Positions 1 to 10,800 of a stretch of DNA of 64,000 nt are shown here, piece by piece. The first letter of the stretch is position 1; every line of letters begins with the position of its first letter. The stretch spans positions 13,573,592 to 13,637,591 of the forward strand of contig OX463862.1 of NCBI GenBank assembly GCA_949825065.1. The letters run 5' to 3'. The translations under genes were made by a program, and so were the position numbers. The notes beneath the pieces were generated by a model. It searched no databases and was not told the origin of the DNA. It saw only the letters and a list, made by a program, of their open reading frames with translations. Source of the stretch: Odontocerum albicorne. Taxonomy: Eukaryota > Arthropoda > Insecta > Trichoptera > Odontoceridae.

Positions 1-240
1 AAAATATTCCTTTCAAATTGACCGGCCAAGTTTGCCAATACTACCGGAGCGATCTCCAATACGCACCGGACGGAAACGCAGATTCATATAGGGCAGACAG
101 AGATGTACAGTAAACCGTGATACAGCGATATTTCATATTCGCTCAGCGTCTAGAGGTTCGTTAGTGCTCAGCGCACCTTGGGACCGATCGCCGCGAATAG
201 TAACACATTCGCCTTTAGGTGGATAGTGAAACGTGTGTAT
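1..240. other. GC-richer segment, unidentified
   Basis: The first 240 bp are richer in G+C than what follows. On the minus strand two short open stretches adjoin with one stop between them. I do not recognise a protein, and it could be part of a repeat cut by the window edge. Confidence 0.2.
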
Positions 241-275
241 GTAGTGTTTATATACATATATAATAATAATAAATT

Positions 276-600
276 TTAATAAGACCATACAAAAAAGGTT
301 GTCTTCAAGTGATTCTTAAAACTGCACACATCACTCATATATCTAAAATTTAGAGTCAGACCATTCCACGCTACTGGACCAGCAACGGCAAAATCCCTAT
401 CATACTCGTAATACCCCACCCTATTAGATCAATATGGAATAATAAATTTATTCGATGAAGACGAAATCGAACTAAACATTCTACTTCTCTCCGAAAGTTC
501 TACTCTTTTCCGAAAAAACATCTCTCAGACACAGATTCGAAAGATACAATAAAGACATCTTATTAAGGGACTTGAATCTCATTAATGATGTTTTATAATT
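276..600 (-). pseudogene. Non-LTR retrotransposon ORF2, C-terminal remnant
   Basis: On the minus strand the frame ending in a stop at 276-278 reads DFAVAGPVAWNGLTLNF and then FKNHLKTTFF. This matches the motif that closes many jockey/CR1-type reverse transcriptase proteins (vagPvaWNsLP ... FKxxLKtxLF). Upstream the frame continues as degenerate leucine- and arginine-rich sequence with stops near 470-490. It is a 5'-truncated dead copy. Confidence 0.5.
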
Positions 601-1069
601 ATGTCTTCGGAGGCTGATTAAACATTTAAATGAGAAGTCTTATGAAATCTGTCATTGAACGGAATGGACCCTACGGGCAATTGTTGTCGAGGTCGACGAA
701 TAAAAAACTATCGAAAAACTCAGATCCGAAGTAACATGACCTGAAGTAGTCTTGAATTAACAGGAAAATGTTCCGTGGAATATTGATGAGTTTTAGTATA
801 TTAAGAACTATAGGTCACCAGGCATTACGTACACATTTACGTAACAACATTGGTTTAAACACCATTGGTAAGTAAACACCATTGGTAAGTAAACACTGGA
901 TCAGAAAAATGTCTTCATTATTCTTAATCTGCCATAATTATCCAGTGCTGCGGACTTCCCGGTCCACGTTGGGTCTAAACGAGAGCAACAAGGGCTGCTT
1001 TTATTGCAGAAATTAATTAGGCTCGTGTTTAGAGTTCAGTTTCAAAAGGAGAACACAATAGAATATTAT

Positions 1070-1235
1070 ATAGTAGATGTCCAATGGATAATGCTGTATT
1101 ATATTATATTTTACTTTCGTTGTACACAATACAATCTAGCGGGATTTTTGTCAAATAGTAATATCTTCCAACTTATCAGAAATGTATTAAACAGGCTTCA
1201 AATGAAAACATATAAGAAAAAAACTAATCACACAG
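1070..1235 (-). repeat. SINE-2, 3' part only
   Basis: Its reverse complement matches the tail of the SINE-2 copies at 8333-8545 and 23850-24060 (lost tRNA head; tail with a CAATACAATA-type end). Confidence 0.35.
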
Positions 1236-1479
1236 AGCGGATTTATAAGTGATCTTTTAAACATAAGTCTAGTGCATTAACCGCACGACTAAGTATTTTC
1301 TATTACAATTTTTTTCTACATATCAATATATGCACTTCATTAAGAAAATAATAGTTAGAACTGCGACAGTAGAATACATAATGGCACACAAAACGTCTAT
1401 AATAGACTGACACTAATGTCTTGTTTATTCGTAGCAAGTAGCTGTACTAGGGACTCGACTACAAAGAGATAATTAAAAT

Positions 1480-2240
1480 ATAACGTATATACCACAAAAA
1501 GATCATTTAAACGTGCCATTGATAATATAAAATTTTCATTAAATGATGACATTTATATCACAAAAGATCATTAACTTATGGCATGTGTACAACAAAAAGT
1601 TCATTAAAGGATGACATAACATATATACCAAAAAAACATAATTAAAGGTATACACCACAAAAAATATAAAAGAATGCCATATATACCACAAAGATCATTA
1701 AATGATGATATATATACCATAAAATATCATTAAAGAATGACATATATACCACAAAAGATAATTAAAGGATGCCATTTATACCATAAAGATATTATTAAAG
1801 GATGCCATTTATATCATAAAGAGATTATTAAAGGATAACGTTCATACTACATTAAAGGATGGCATATAATAGCACTGAAGATCATTAAAATATGCCATAT
1901 ATACCACAAAAGATCATTAAAGGATGTCATATATACCACAAAAAAATCGTTAAATAATGACACATATGTTATACCACAAAAGATCATTAAAGGATGCCAT
2001 TTACAAGTTAAAGATATTATTAAAGGATGACACTCATACCACAAAAGATCATTAAAGGATGGCATATATATCACAAAAAGTCATTAAAGGATGACATATA
2101 TACCACAAAAAGATTAATAAAAGATACCATTTATGGTATAGAAAGATCATTAAAGGTTGATATATACAAATACGCCACAAAAATATATATGTGTAGATTA
2201 TTAAAGAATGGCATATATGATGTACTATACCTATAAAGGA
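1480..2240. repeat. Degenerate minisatellite, units of roughly 33-39 bp
   Basis: More than 15 imperfect units built around ATACCACAAAAGATCATTAA and AGGATGCCATATAT follow each other. Units vary in length and sequence. Short open frames across it on both strands are repeat artefacts. Confidence 0.8.
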
Positions 2241-2640
2241 GCATTATAATTAATTTAATTGTATATAGAGATCCAACAGTGGGTGGCAGGGCCCAAAGAT
2301 GAATAAATCGGCCCTGAGACACAGCAGTAACGGTACTGCAGAGTGTTATGACAGCGGCTGATGGCAAAAGGGAAAGTGGTCAGACCGGTCCCCGAGAGTG
2401 GCGTGAGGTCCGGGCGGAGCAGGGGGTAGGAGGAGGCTGCAAGCAGCGCAGAGATGCAGAGGAATGGTGGGAGATGGGCTGGTACAGTGATACGGATTCA
2501 CGTACTTCCTGGCGGAAATGCTATCTAACCCATTGGTGTGTTGGATGACGCCAAGGTTGTATAAACAGAAAATATGAAGGTTTATATTTGATGAATTAAA
2601 TTTTTTTCTATTTTACTTGTTCTTATTAAGGTTCTCTGCT
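2241..2640. other. No gene seen; contains a GC-richer 280-bp segment
   Basis: 2275-2560 is purine- and G-rich compared with its flanks. It has short open frames on both strands, but no family is recognisable. Confidence 0.3.
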
Positions 2641-2650
2641 CATAACGCCA

Positions 2651-2753
2651 CAGTCCAGAACTAGTATGGAAATCCAGAACTAGTATGGAACAGTCCAGAA
2701 CTAGTATGGAAATCCAGAACTAGTATGGAACAGTCCAGAACTAGTATGGAAAT
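2651..2753. repeat. 40-bp tandem repeat, about 2.5 copies
   Basis: Units start at 2651, 2691 and 2731. Each is itself two near copies of CCAGAACTAGTATGGAA. Confidence 0.85.
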
Positions 2754-2792
2754 AAATAAATATAGGTTTATTGGTAGTAATATAGTATAGAT

Positions 2793-2999
2793 CAGACATG
2801 GGCAAATGCGGCTCTTCGTTGAGTTAAGTATCTTATATGTGTATTTTTTATACTTTATATATCAATTAAGATTTGTGTAGAATATGTAATAAATTAGAAT
2901 TAGCGTATTTAATACTACGTGAGAACGTGACTATGGCGTGGCTCTTTATATGAAAATCCAGAATGTGGCTCTCGTTGACCTCATGTATGCCTACCCCTG
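2793..2999. mobile_element. hAT-type MITE, 207 bp
   Basis: Ends CAGACATGGGCAAATGCG and ...CATGTATGCCTACCCCTG are imperfect inverted repeats. The flanking 8-mers GTATAGAT and GTATATAT (2785-2792, 3000-3007) match at 7 of 8 positions, the target size of hAT elements. It belongs to the same family as 13908-14371. Confidence 0.65.
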
Positions 3000-3100
3000 G
3001 TATATATGATACATACCATAAATAAATACATTCCGAAATCGCACATATATCTCAAGATAAATATCAGAAAATACATTGAAGACAAAAGCTATCAAAATGT

Positions 3101-3346
3101 CGGGCTCATCTCATGACATTCTCTCGGTCTAGATACACCCCACCAACATATGGCGAGCCCGGCCGCGAAGATATCAGATGTTTTTTAAGTCCGCACCCTT
3201 GTACAAGTAGATTAGGAAGAAGAATAAACAGAAAATTAATATAAACCAGAAAAAATAAAAAGTAAACCAACAATCCTTAGGGATATATATCAAGATAGGA
3301 ATGTATAGCGCTCTGTCCTCTGCCTATCGCGACAGGAAAATGGCGT
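3101..3346 (+). repeat. RTE-like 3' end and untranslated tail
   Basis: This is shared with 8057-8300. It ends in CTCTGTCCTCTGCCTATCG, the DNA of the widespread RTE carboxy end (SvlsAYPxrKMA-stop in translation). A SINE-1 follows directly. Confidence 0.5.
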
Positions 3347-3690
3347 GATAGTATGTATGTATGGCCGCTCGGTAACGAAGTGGACTTCCGTGCGGAAAGA
3401 CATCAGTTCGAACCCCGCGCTGTGCTACTCCCCTCGAATGGCACAGTATTTTTTTCCGCCTAGTGTTCGGGGGTGTAAGGATACCTATGACTTCGGTCGT
3501 ATCTTATCTCTTAAAAAGAGAAAAAAAAACCATGCCGATGTGCTCCGATCGTCTCACTTCAGTGTGCCATCGGATCCAGTACAGCGGTGTGACCGGTGAG
3601 TTTGCTAGTGTGCAACGGTTCACTCACTTAAAAAAAAACCCACGGCATAACTTCACTTTCCAACTGACTTGAAGTTGGAATGACGATGGA
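3347..3690 (+). repeat. tRNA-derived SINE-1, nearly complete
   Basis: The head resembles a tRNA gene: an A-box-like stretch around 3360-3380 and a B box reading GTTCGAACCCC near 3409. The body continues through CATCGGATCCAGTACAGCGG (from about 3570) to a tail near 3690. Other copies: 6530-6690 (reverse), 17872-18140, 20425-20625, 31105-31400 and 53665-53750. Confidence 0.7.
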
Positions 3691-3721
3691 CGAATGTTTG
3701 TAAAAAATATCCATACAAATT

Positions 3722-4282
3722 GTATATAAAAAGTACGAGAAGGGCATATAAAAACATGGAACGATCAAATTAATAAATTTCTAAAAAAGGGGAGACTGAA
3801 AAACCTTAATAAAAGGAGAGTATATAAGACGAGGTGTATGGACGTGGTAAAAGCGAAAGACTGAGCCAGGTTAGAATGAAATTGAGATTTGTTCTTTCTG
3901 TCTGCCCCAATAGAGGCATAGCGCAATTGTGATGATGATGATATAAAAAATAAATGAATAAATACAATCATAATAAAAAATTAAACAACACATTAATTAG
4001 TATGTATAAAAAGTATGAGAAGGGCCTAGAAAAACATGGCATGATCAAATTAATAAATTTCTAAAAACGGGGAGGCTGAAAAACCTTAATAATAAGAGAG
4101 TATATAAGACGAGGTGTATGGACGTGGCAAAAGCGAAAGACTGAGCTAGGCTAGAATGAAATTGAGATTTGTTCTTTCTGTCTGCCCCAATAGAGGCATA
4201 GCGTAATTGTGATGATGATGATATTACAAATAAATGAATAAATACAATCATAATAAAAAATTAAACAACACATTAATTAGTA
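3722..4282. repeat. 280-bp direct tandem duplication of a retrotransposon 3' end
   Basis: 3722-4001 and 4002-4281 are about 95% alike by eye, offset 280 bp. Each copy ends with a GATGATGATGAT tail, typical of RTE-like 3' ends, followed by an A+T-rich spacer. The identical short open frames on the minus strand are shadows. Confidence 0.85.
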
Positions 4283-4770
4283 TGCAAATTCCCACGCCAA
4301 TACTCTCACTTTAATACAATAATTCATTCAACAATACACAATAATTCATTCAACAATATAAAATAATTCTTTCGATAATATATAGTCATAGTAATATAAT
4401 AATTCAACAACATATATCAGAGCCGGGTCGAGGTAATTAAGTGTTTGGGGCACGCATTCGAAAACACGCTCTCGCAATAAAATTACAGTTTTTCATAACA
4501 TTTTCGAGAACGGATAAAACGGTTGTAATATTTTAAAATGGTCATTTTTTTTTACTTAAAAAAATCATTCCCTCCCCCATCTTAAAAAAAGTGAAAATTG
4601 GAGGCGTAGTTCACTTTACTCCATAGTAAAAATCAACGAACGAAAATTAAAATATCGAACATTTATAATTTTATTAATCAACCTTTCAGGGCGGTGAAAT
4701 CATGAATAAGTTTCTCGAAATGATTTTGTACGAAATCAAGAGTTCACAATAATAATAAAGAGGAGAATTT
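4283..4770. other. A+T-rich stretch, nothing identified
   Basis: It contains short AATTCATTCAACAATA repeats at about 4318-4410 and no coding signal. Confidence 0.4.
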
Positions 4771-4774
4771 ATAT

Positions 4775-4850
4775 AGTGCCGTTCAGAAAGTAAACTCTCA
4801 TCAAAAGAGCTCCAATTCGGGGCTCAAACCTACTATTATTGACATATTAA
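4775..4850 (+). repeat. SINE-3 fragment
   Basis: It resembles the tRNA-like head at 17165-17230, with a B-box-like stretch degraded to GGGGCTCAAACC. Confidence 0.35.
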
Positions 4851-4929
4851 AAGATATAATAGCTATGTTATGTCTGATAAATTGTCTTATTCAAGACTAG
4901 ATACAATACTCGTATATTACTATATTATC

Positions 4930-5084
4930 ATTGATATACGACTCCATTTTATATACGACTCCATTTTTATAAATGTCATACATTACACTTCTAAAACGTC
5001 ACAAGACCCAGGCAAGTTCGCAACGCCATCTGTGTTTTATACAAAAATTTAAAAAACCGCTCAATTTGAAAGACCCTTTGGTCT
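4930..5084 (-). mobile_element. 5' end of a Tc1/mariner-superfamily element (family F)
   Basis: The terminal sequence AAAGGGTCTTTCAAATTGAG lies at the right edge (minus strand), followed by the leader and the first codons of a transposase starting M-E-S-Y. The copy stops a few codons into the gene. Related pieces: 17457-17870, 31405-32033, 35022-35051 and 61297-61325. Confidence 0.5.
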
Positions 5085-5755
5085 TGGAACGTACCCCCCG
5101 TGGAAAAGGGATGATAACCATACGAGTATTACGAAAATTACATAATTATCAAAGTGCGTGCAGAGATAACTGTTGTACAAAAGGTTAAACTATTATAGAA
5201 TACGGTTGATTATTATCGGAAACGAAAATGTATATATTTGGCTTATACTCGTAAATACAATAATAAGCCAAGCCACAAAACATTTATTTTTCGTATACTC
5301 TCGTATTTATACTATATGTATCGTATATTTCTCGTATTTAAAAAATGATATTAGAAAACCTTTTTTAGAATCATTCAGTTTCAATTAGGGGTAGGTGAAG
5401 AGGACAGATTGACGAGACATCTTTCTATCCACAAACACAGATTTTGCCTCGTTCATATCCATACACATGCCACACATGTGCGTTTCTGTTTCCCACAATT
5501 CTCATATTTCTCTCAGTTTAAATTTCCCCAAGTTTCTCCGAATTGTTATAAACCCTAAAATTAGTTTTATGAAATGTCTGCACCTATAAAATTTCGGGTA
5601 CTAACATGTAAAATTGTTAACTGTCCCTATTAGAGTATGCAGAGAGAACATATCTTCATTTTATTCAATCTCGGCACACATCTTGCGCTTCCGCCACTAT
5701 GCGAAGTTATTTTCGGGACAACTTATTAGTTTCTTTATCTGGTTCTATTTTACAG
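5085..5755. other. No gene seen
   Basis: A+T-rich sequence with a few short open frames lacking recognisable domains. Confidence 0.4.
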
Positions 5756-5760
5756 CAACG

Positions 5761-6098
5761 GATAGCGATAAACACTAATATATGATTTCCCTACTTTACA
5801 ACGGATAGCGATAAACACTAATATATGATTTCCCTACTTTACAACGGATATCGATAAACATAATATATGATTTCCCTACTTTACAACGGATAGCGATAAA
5901 CATAATATATGATTTCCCTACTTTACAACGGATAGCGATAAACACTAATATATGATTTCCCTACTTTACAACGGATAGCGATAAACATTAATATATGATT
6001 TCCCTACTTTACAACGGATAGCGATAAACATTAATATATGATTTCCCTACTTTACAACGGATAGCGATAAACATTAATATATGATTTCCCTACTTTAT
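5761..6098. repeat. 43-bp minisatellite, about 8 copies
   Basis: The unit begins GATAGCGATAAACA and ends CCCTACTTTACAACG. Starts are seen at 5761 and 5804 and onward with a period of 41-43 bp. Copies are nearly identical, which suggests recent expansion. Confidence 0.9.
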
Positions 6099-6119
6099 TT
6101 CCCTTCTTGATAAATCAAG

Positions 6120-6470
6120 AGTTAAAGTAACATTTTTTTTAAAAGAATAGATATGACCGAAGTCACAGTTACAAACCAATATAAGACTCGTTTCGTCCTT
6201 GACATGCTTTAAGAAGTGACTGAAAAAACTTAATTTCTAGTCAGTAAAATAATGTGTTTCATTCCTGATTTTTCTTTTTCTTTCCTCTCCACCATCCCTT
6301 TCTTTCCATTTGATTGATGATATCTCACTTTCTATGAAAAATAATGTTCGGGTGATTGTCCATCTCTGTGGGACTCGTGGTCATATATATGCTCACGTAT
6401 ATGTTTATGGATTTCGTGGAGATGGATAGTCATTTGAATTATTTATGCGACCACGTAACTTACTTCATTT
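6120..6470 (+). repeat. Non-LTR retrotransposon 3' end and 3' UTR
   Basis: About 340 bp match 11795-12100, where the upstream part encodes the end of a reverse transcriptase. Only the last codons (C-F-K-K-like) and the untranslated tail are left here. Confidence 0.6.
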
Positions 6471-6529
6471 ACTTTTGTCTGGTTGGTTGGAAGAGATTGC
6501 TGCCTTATAAGCCCGCCAGATTGTATTTG

Positions 6530-6690
6530 CAATAAAAGTGTTAAATACATTTTTAAAAAAAGTATCTTTATACCCTTGAATACTAGACGACAAAAATGCC
6601 TGTGTAATTTGAGTGGAGTACCACAGCGCGGGGTTCGAACTGGCGACCTTCCGCACGGAAGTCCAATGAGTTACCGCGCGGCCACGCACA
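6530..6690 (-). repeat. tRNA-derived SINE-1, head and part of body
   Basis: The reverse complement gives GTGGCCGCGCGGTAACTCAT and a B box GGTCGCCAGTTCGAACCCC. Confidence 0.65.
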
Positions 6691-6747
6691 TTGGAAATTA
6701 ATATTATTGAAAATACTGTATATAGAAGTGGGTTTATTATTTCTTCT

Positions 6748-7165
6748 TCATAGTGTCATGTCAGGTCCCCCAACGTTGACTATCACCTGAGAGTAAGCAT
6801 ATTTGTCCCCACCAGCCCGAAAAAGATCCCCAACGCTCCTTATACCAGTCCAATCACGTATATTGCGAAGCCAGGAGATTTGCTTCCTGTCAACACCTCT
6901 TCGACCCTCTATTTTGCCTTGGATGATCAGGTGCAGTAATTTGTACTTTGCTCCTCTAAGTACATGACCCAAATAGGACACCTTTCGGATTTTAATATTA
7001 GTCAGCAACTATCTATCAATTTTGGCTCTTTAAAGAACCCTCGTGTTGCTGACCATATCCGTCCAGGGTATCCGTAGCATTCTCCGGTGCATCCACATTT
7101 CGAATGCTTTCAGTCGGTTCATACTACCAACTTTGAGGGTTCATGATTTCACTCCATATAATAAC
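6748..7165 (-). pseudogene. RTE-like reverse transcriptase, C-terminal domain
   Basis: The frame ending at 6748 reads KIRKVSYLGHVLRGAKYKLL, HLIIQGKIEGRRGVDRKQIS and WLRNIRDWTGIRSV. This is the conserved region after the polymerase domain in RTE-type elements. Upstream (7020-7165) the same protein continues as MNRLKAFEMWMHRRMLRIPW after stops. It is truncated at its 5' side and inactive. Confidence 0.7.
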
Positions 7166-7474
7166 ACCAAACGTATCATTACTTAAAATCAATTTCTTTC
7201 AATCAACCAGCTATCTTGGATACGTAAAATTGTTTTAATTAATGACACATTTGAAAAAGAAAATATTTAATTAAAATTCATTTAAAAAATAATCAATATC
7301 TAAACAATTATAATTATGGGAAAAAAATTCGTTCCAAGTATAAGGAAGGGAGGGAGTCCTTTGGGCAGTTCCTCCTTCGTCACTAAGTGACGTCGCGCTC
7401 ATAAAAAATAAAGACGATTTCGATCTCCTAGTGTAGATTGCGCTGGATGTGAGCTTATGTTGTCCCCCAAAACA
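7166..7474. other. Intron 3 sequence, no gene seen
   Basis: Mostly A+T-rich. 7335-7380 on the minus strand has a short match (E-L-P-K-like) to sequence at 15905-15960 that may be another retrotransposon scrap. Confidence 0.3.
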
Positions 7475-7716
7475 GCTTGGGTGGAGGTGGGGTCTGAACT
7501 GTAGTGTTTACATGTATGCATCCCAGGATGGCTCTGATATCCGTGAGGGTCCGGATTGGGTTGAGGTGGGATCTTAACTGTAGTGTTTACCTGTATGCAT
7601 CCCAGAATGGCTCTGATATCCGTAAGGGTCCAGATTGGGTGGAGGGGGGATCTGAACTGTAGTGTTTACCTGTATGCATCCCAGGATGGCTCTGATATCC
7701 GTGAGGGTCCAGAGGC
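7475..7716. repeat. 79-bp tandem array spanning an exon-intron junction
   Basis: Three copies begin at 7501, 7580 and 7659 (start GTAGTGTTTAC on the plus strand), with a partial copy at 7475-7500. The period is 79 bp each time. Each unit holds the last ~40 bases of exon 3 plus ~39 bases of intron. Copies 2 and 3 carry an intact donor (CAG/GTAAAC at 7590 and 7669); copy 1 has lost the exonic G. Confidence 0.85.
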
Positions 7717-7863
7717 TGACATGGCCCATGAGCAGGCCACTCTCGTCGTTGATGTACGTATATCCGTACACCTGATTCAGCTCGTCATCCATGAGCGCCT
7801 CACACACCAGCGAGTGGGCGCGGGCCATCTGCACTGACGTGAACTTATAAGGATCGAAGCGAC
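7670..7863 (-). CDS. CRAL-TRIO gene, third coding exon (residues 124-188)
   Basis: The acceptor is TTTTTTTCTGGTTCCAG at 7864. The exon reads RFDPYKFTSVQMARAHSLVC, EALMDDELNQVYGYTYINDE and SGLLMGHVSLWTLTDIRAIL, ending GCIQ at the consensus donor CAG/GTAAAC (7670/7669). This covers the helix and beta strand that normally carry the G-x-x-x-I-D-x-x-G element of the lipid pocket. The last 40 or so exon bases and the donor belong to a 79-bp tandem repeat that continues into the intron with two more copies. Reading through the donor stays open until a stop at 7574. Confidence 0.87.
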
Positions 7864-10800
7864 CTGGAACCAGAAAAAAAAAACCAGTGAAAATATCTGA
7901 ACTTCATAAATAGTTCAGTTTGCCTTAATTACTATACTAGAGAAAATGTAGGATGGTCCCTGTGACATTTGAAATTGCAGGTTCAAATCCCACTGTAATC
8001 CAGATTTTTAAAAAGGAATCTATTCTGATTTTCATTTAAGGCCTCTTTAACATCTTTCTGGTTTCCCATCGGTCTAGATAAACCCCACCAATATAGGACG
8101 AGCCCGACCGCGAGGACACCATATGTTTTTCAGTTCACACCCTTGTATATACAAGTAGATTAAGAAGAAGAATAAACAGAAAATTAATAGATGGCAGAAA
8201 AAATAAAAAAGTAAACCAACAATCCTTAGGGATATATCAAGATAGGAATGTATGACGCTCTGTCCTCTCTGCCTATCCCAACAGGAAACTTATCCCGACA
8301 GGACTTAATGTTCCTAAAACATAAGATCCTAACGAACTCCGTGGCCTGGTTGGAAAGACGCCTGTCTCCCAGCCCGGAGGTTGCTAGTTCAAATCCCCCT
8401 GGAATCCAAATTTTTTTAAAAGGAATCTATTTTGATTTTTACTTAAGGCCTCTTTAACATATTTCTGGTTGGTTGGAAAAAATTGCAACAATCCCGCTAG
8501 GTTGTATATGATAAATACAACGAAAGTACAATGCAATACAATAGATCTGTTGATAAAATACTTACCAGCACAGGAGAGTATGATGGTCCTGTTTTTTTCG
8601 TCCCTCTTGAGCAGCGGCACTATGTAACCGCCGCTAATAATGGCCTCCATGTCGGGGTCTTCGATGTGCAGGCCCTTGAACCAGTGTGGATAGAGCTGTC
8701 GCACAGTGAGATAACGCTCCAGCATGCTGCATGCCTGCGGCACCGAGAACTTCTTTGTACGCAGGAAGCGCAGCAGGAAGGGTTCATCTTTAAAAAAACT
8801 CTATATTAATAAAAAACGGTATGTAATGAGAGAGATGTGAAAATTAACATATCAAAGACAAAAGTTGTAATTAAAAGTATTTCAAGACTTAAGAGTTCAA
8901 ATTTATTTTTCATTTTCAATATAAATGACGTATGGATTTCACCTGTAGAAAAATTACCATCTGGCTCTAACTATCCTGGAGAGCCTGAAAATTTCTCAAC
9001 AGATTTCGAATCAAGGACAACATGTGAAGATGGGGAATGTTGCGTGATGAATCTTTTTCTTAGACTTTATACAGACTCTCAAGAGTCTGTTACTGCAGGA
9101 TTGTCATCCTGTGATGCTGAGCTCCAGCTATCTCTCCATCGTTTCGGGGGTCTCCCTGGCGGACGCCGTCCATCCGGCACCCCATGCAGAGCTATGTATG
9201 GAATTCTTGTGGAATTCATTCTCTGTACATGTTGGTACCAGTATCGTTGACTCTGTCGTCCCCATCGACCACATCTTGGACCTCACAGACCTCTCGGATT
9301 GTAGTGTTCCTTACACGATCACGCAAAGTCTTCCCAGCAATAGCGCGCAGAGTTCTCATTTCCGTTGTCCTTAGCATACTTTTTGTCCTGACAGTGTCCA
9401 CCCTCGCTTCGATGCCATATGTGAGGATAGGTCGCACACATGTCTTATAAATGCGTACCTTGCTATCCGTTCTCATATCTTTATTCCTCCATATGACATC
9501 TCTCAGGCAGCCCTCCACAACTGCAGCTTTATCTACCTGAGGCCTTACTTCTCTGGGGAGGTCATGAGAGCTGAGCAGTTCACTGCCAAGATATCTGAAC
9601 TGGGTTGTTGTTCAATTGGCTCGTCACGTACTGAAATTCTGCACTCTAGTGGGTCTTTGGAGAATGTCATACACTTGGTTTTGGCGTGATGAATCGACTC
9701 TCTTTATCTGCAGTGAGGAGCAATCTACCATATACACTACTTGCTGTCATACCCGAGGATCCTGGTGTATTGCACCGAGGAGGCCTTGATGCACTTAAAG
9801 CCCAATGCTGTCCAGGTGGCAGAATTCTAAGCGGACATAATTAAGTACCTTTGACCAACGTTTCCCCTATTTTTTTCGTTGTGTGTGCGGCCCATCATTT
9901 CATACCATATGTGCAAGAAAAAAAAGGGAAGTGCGCAAATATACATATTCATGCATAGATAAAATTAAGTAGTCAACATAATGTACCATGAAATCATAAA
10001 TTACATTGTTCAAATATGTAGGTTATATATAAAAAAAAATCTATACAAGCAAACATTTAAAACACCAATAAAATAACACGAAGACCTTTGAACAAGGGAT
10101 AATTTACGAAGTCTTTATTCGAAATACGTAACATAATACGAGTAGGTATATAACATAGTGTTTCCATGTTCCGCACACATCTCAAAGAAAGGAACCTGAG
10201 AACCCATCATAAAATATCAAATAAAATATATAATTGCGCAAAACAAAATATGGTTACAAGTTCCTTTCTTTGAATGTGTACGGAAGATTGAAACATGTGT
10301 GCGGACAATTTTTAACAGATGTGCGGCCGCACACGCGCACACCTTAGACGTTGCCTTTGACATGATAAGTTATTATCACAAGACGAAAAAGGGTGAGTTC
10401 AGAACAATGATATTTTAAGAGAGAAAGATGAATCAACTTTATTTATACACCAATACGTCATTCCCCTGTCGGGTTAGGGTGTCCGATGTTTTGCATTAAA
10501 CAGGGCTTGATTCGTAGAACGCCCAGTACTATCCAAATGGCAGAATTGGAGTGGATGAAGTATAGTGCCTTTGTCACGAAAAGAAAATTAATGAGAATAA
10601 AAACAATATTACTTTTATTCAAACCTCATCTAAATGGGCCTTGTCATGAATCTTTGTATTGGGTGTTAACATAAGTTGTGTCCGTTTTTTTTTTCAATTT
10701 AAAAATGAGCACCAGAAGTAAAACAAAATGGTAAATGTTATACATTATTCGAAAGAAAATTTTCTGATCTACAAGATATTGTGTACGTTACATATATTAT

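Noticed and set aside
1480..2240. CRISPR-like array (also 5761-6098, 35060-35460, 60914-61290)
   Set aside because: Units are directly contiguous tandem repeats without unique spacers, in eukaryotic sequence.
3359..3430. Functional tRNA genes at SINE heads (also 8335, 20935, 35815, 53668, 62440)
   Set aside because: A and B boxes are recognisable, but acceptor and anticodon stems are imperfect and each head continues into the same SINE body.
8384..8743. 119-codon minus-strand frame read as one exon
   Set aside because: Only 8566-8743 of it is coding. Beyond the GTAAG donor at 8565 it runs into the antisense SINE-2.
8531..9250. Plus-strand frames opposite exon 2 and the RTE (8531-8809, 8837-9250)
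   Set aside because: Shadows of the minus-strand exon and RTE sequence; only a short MKINISKTK piece may be real.
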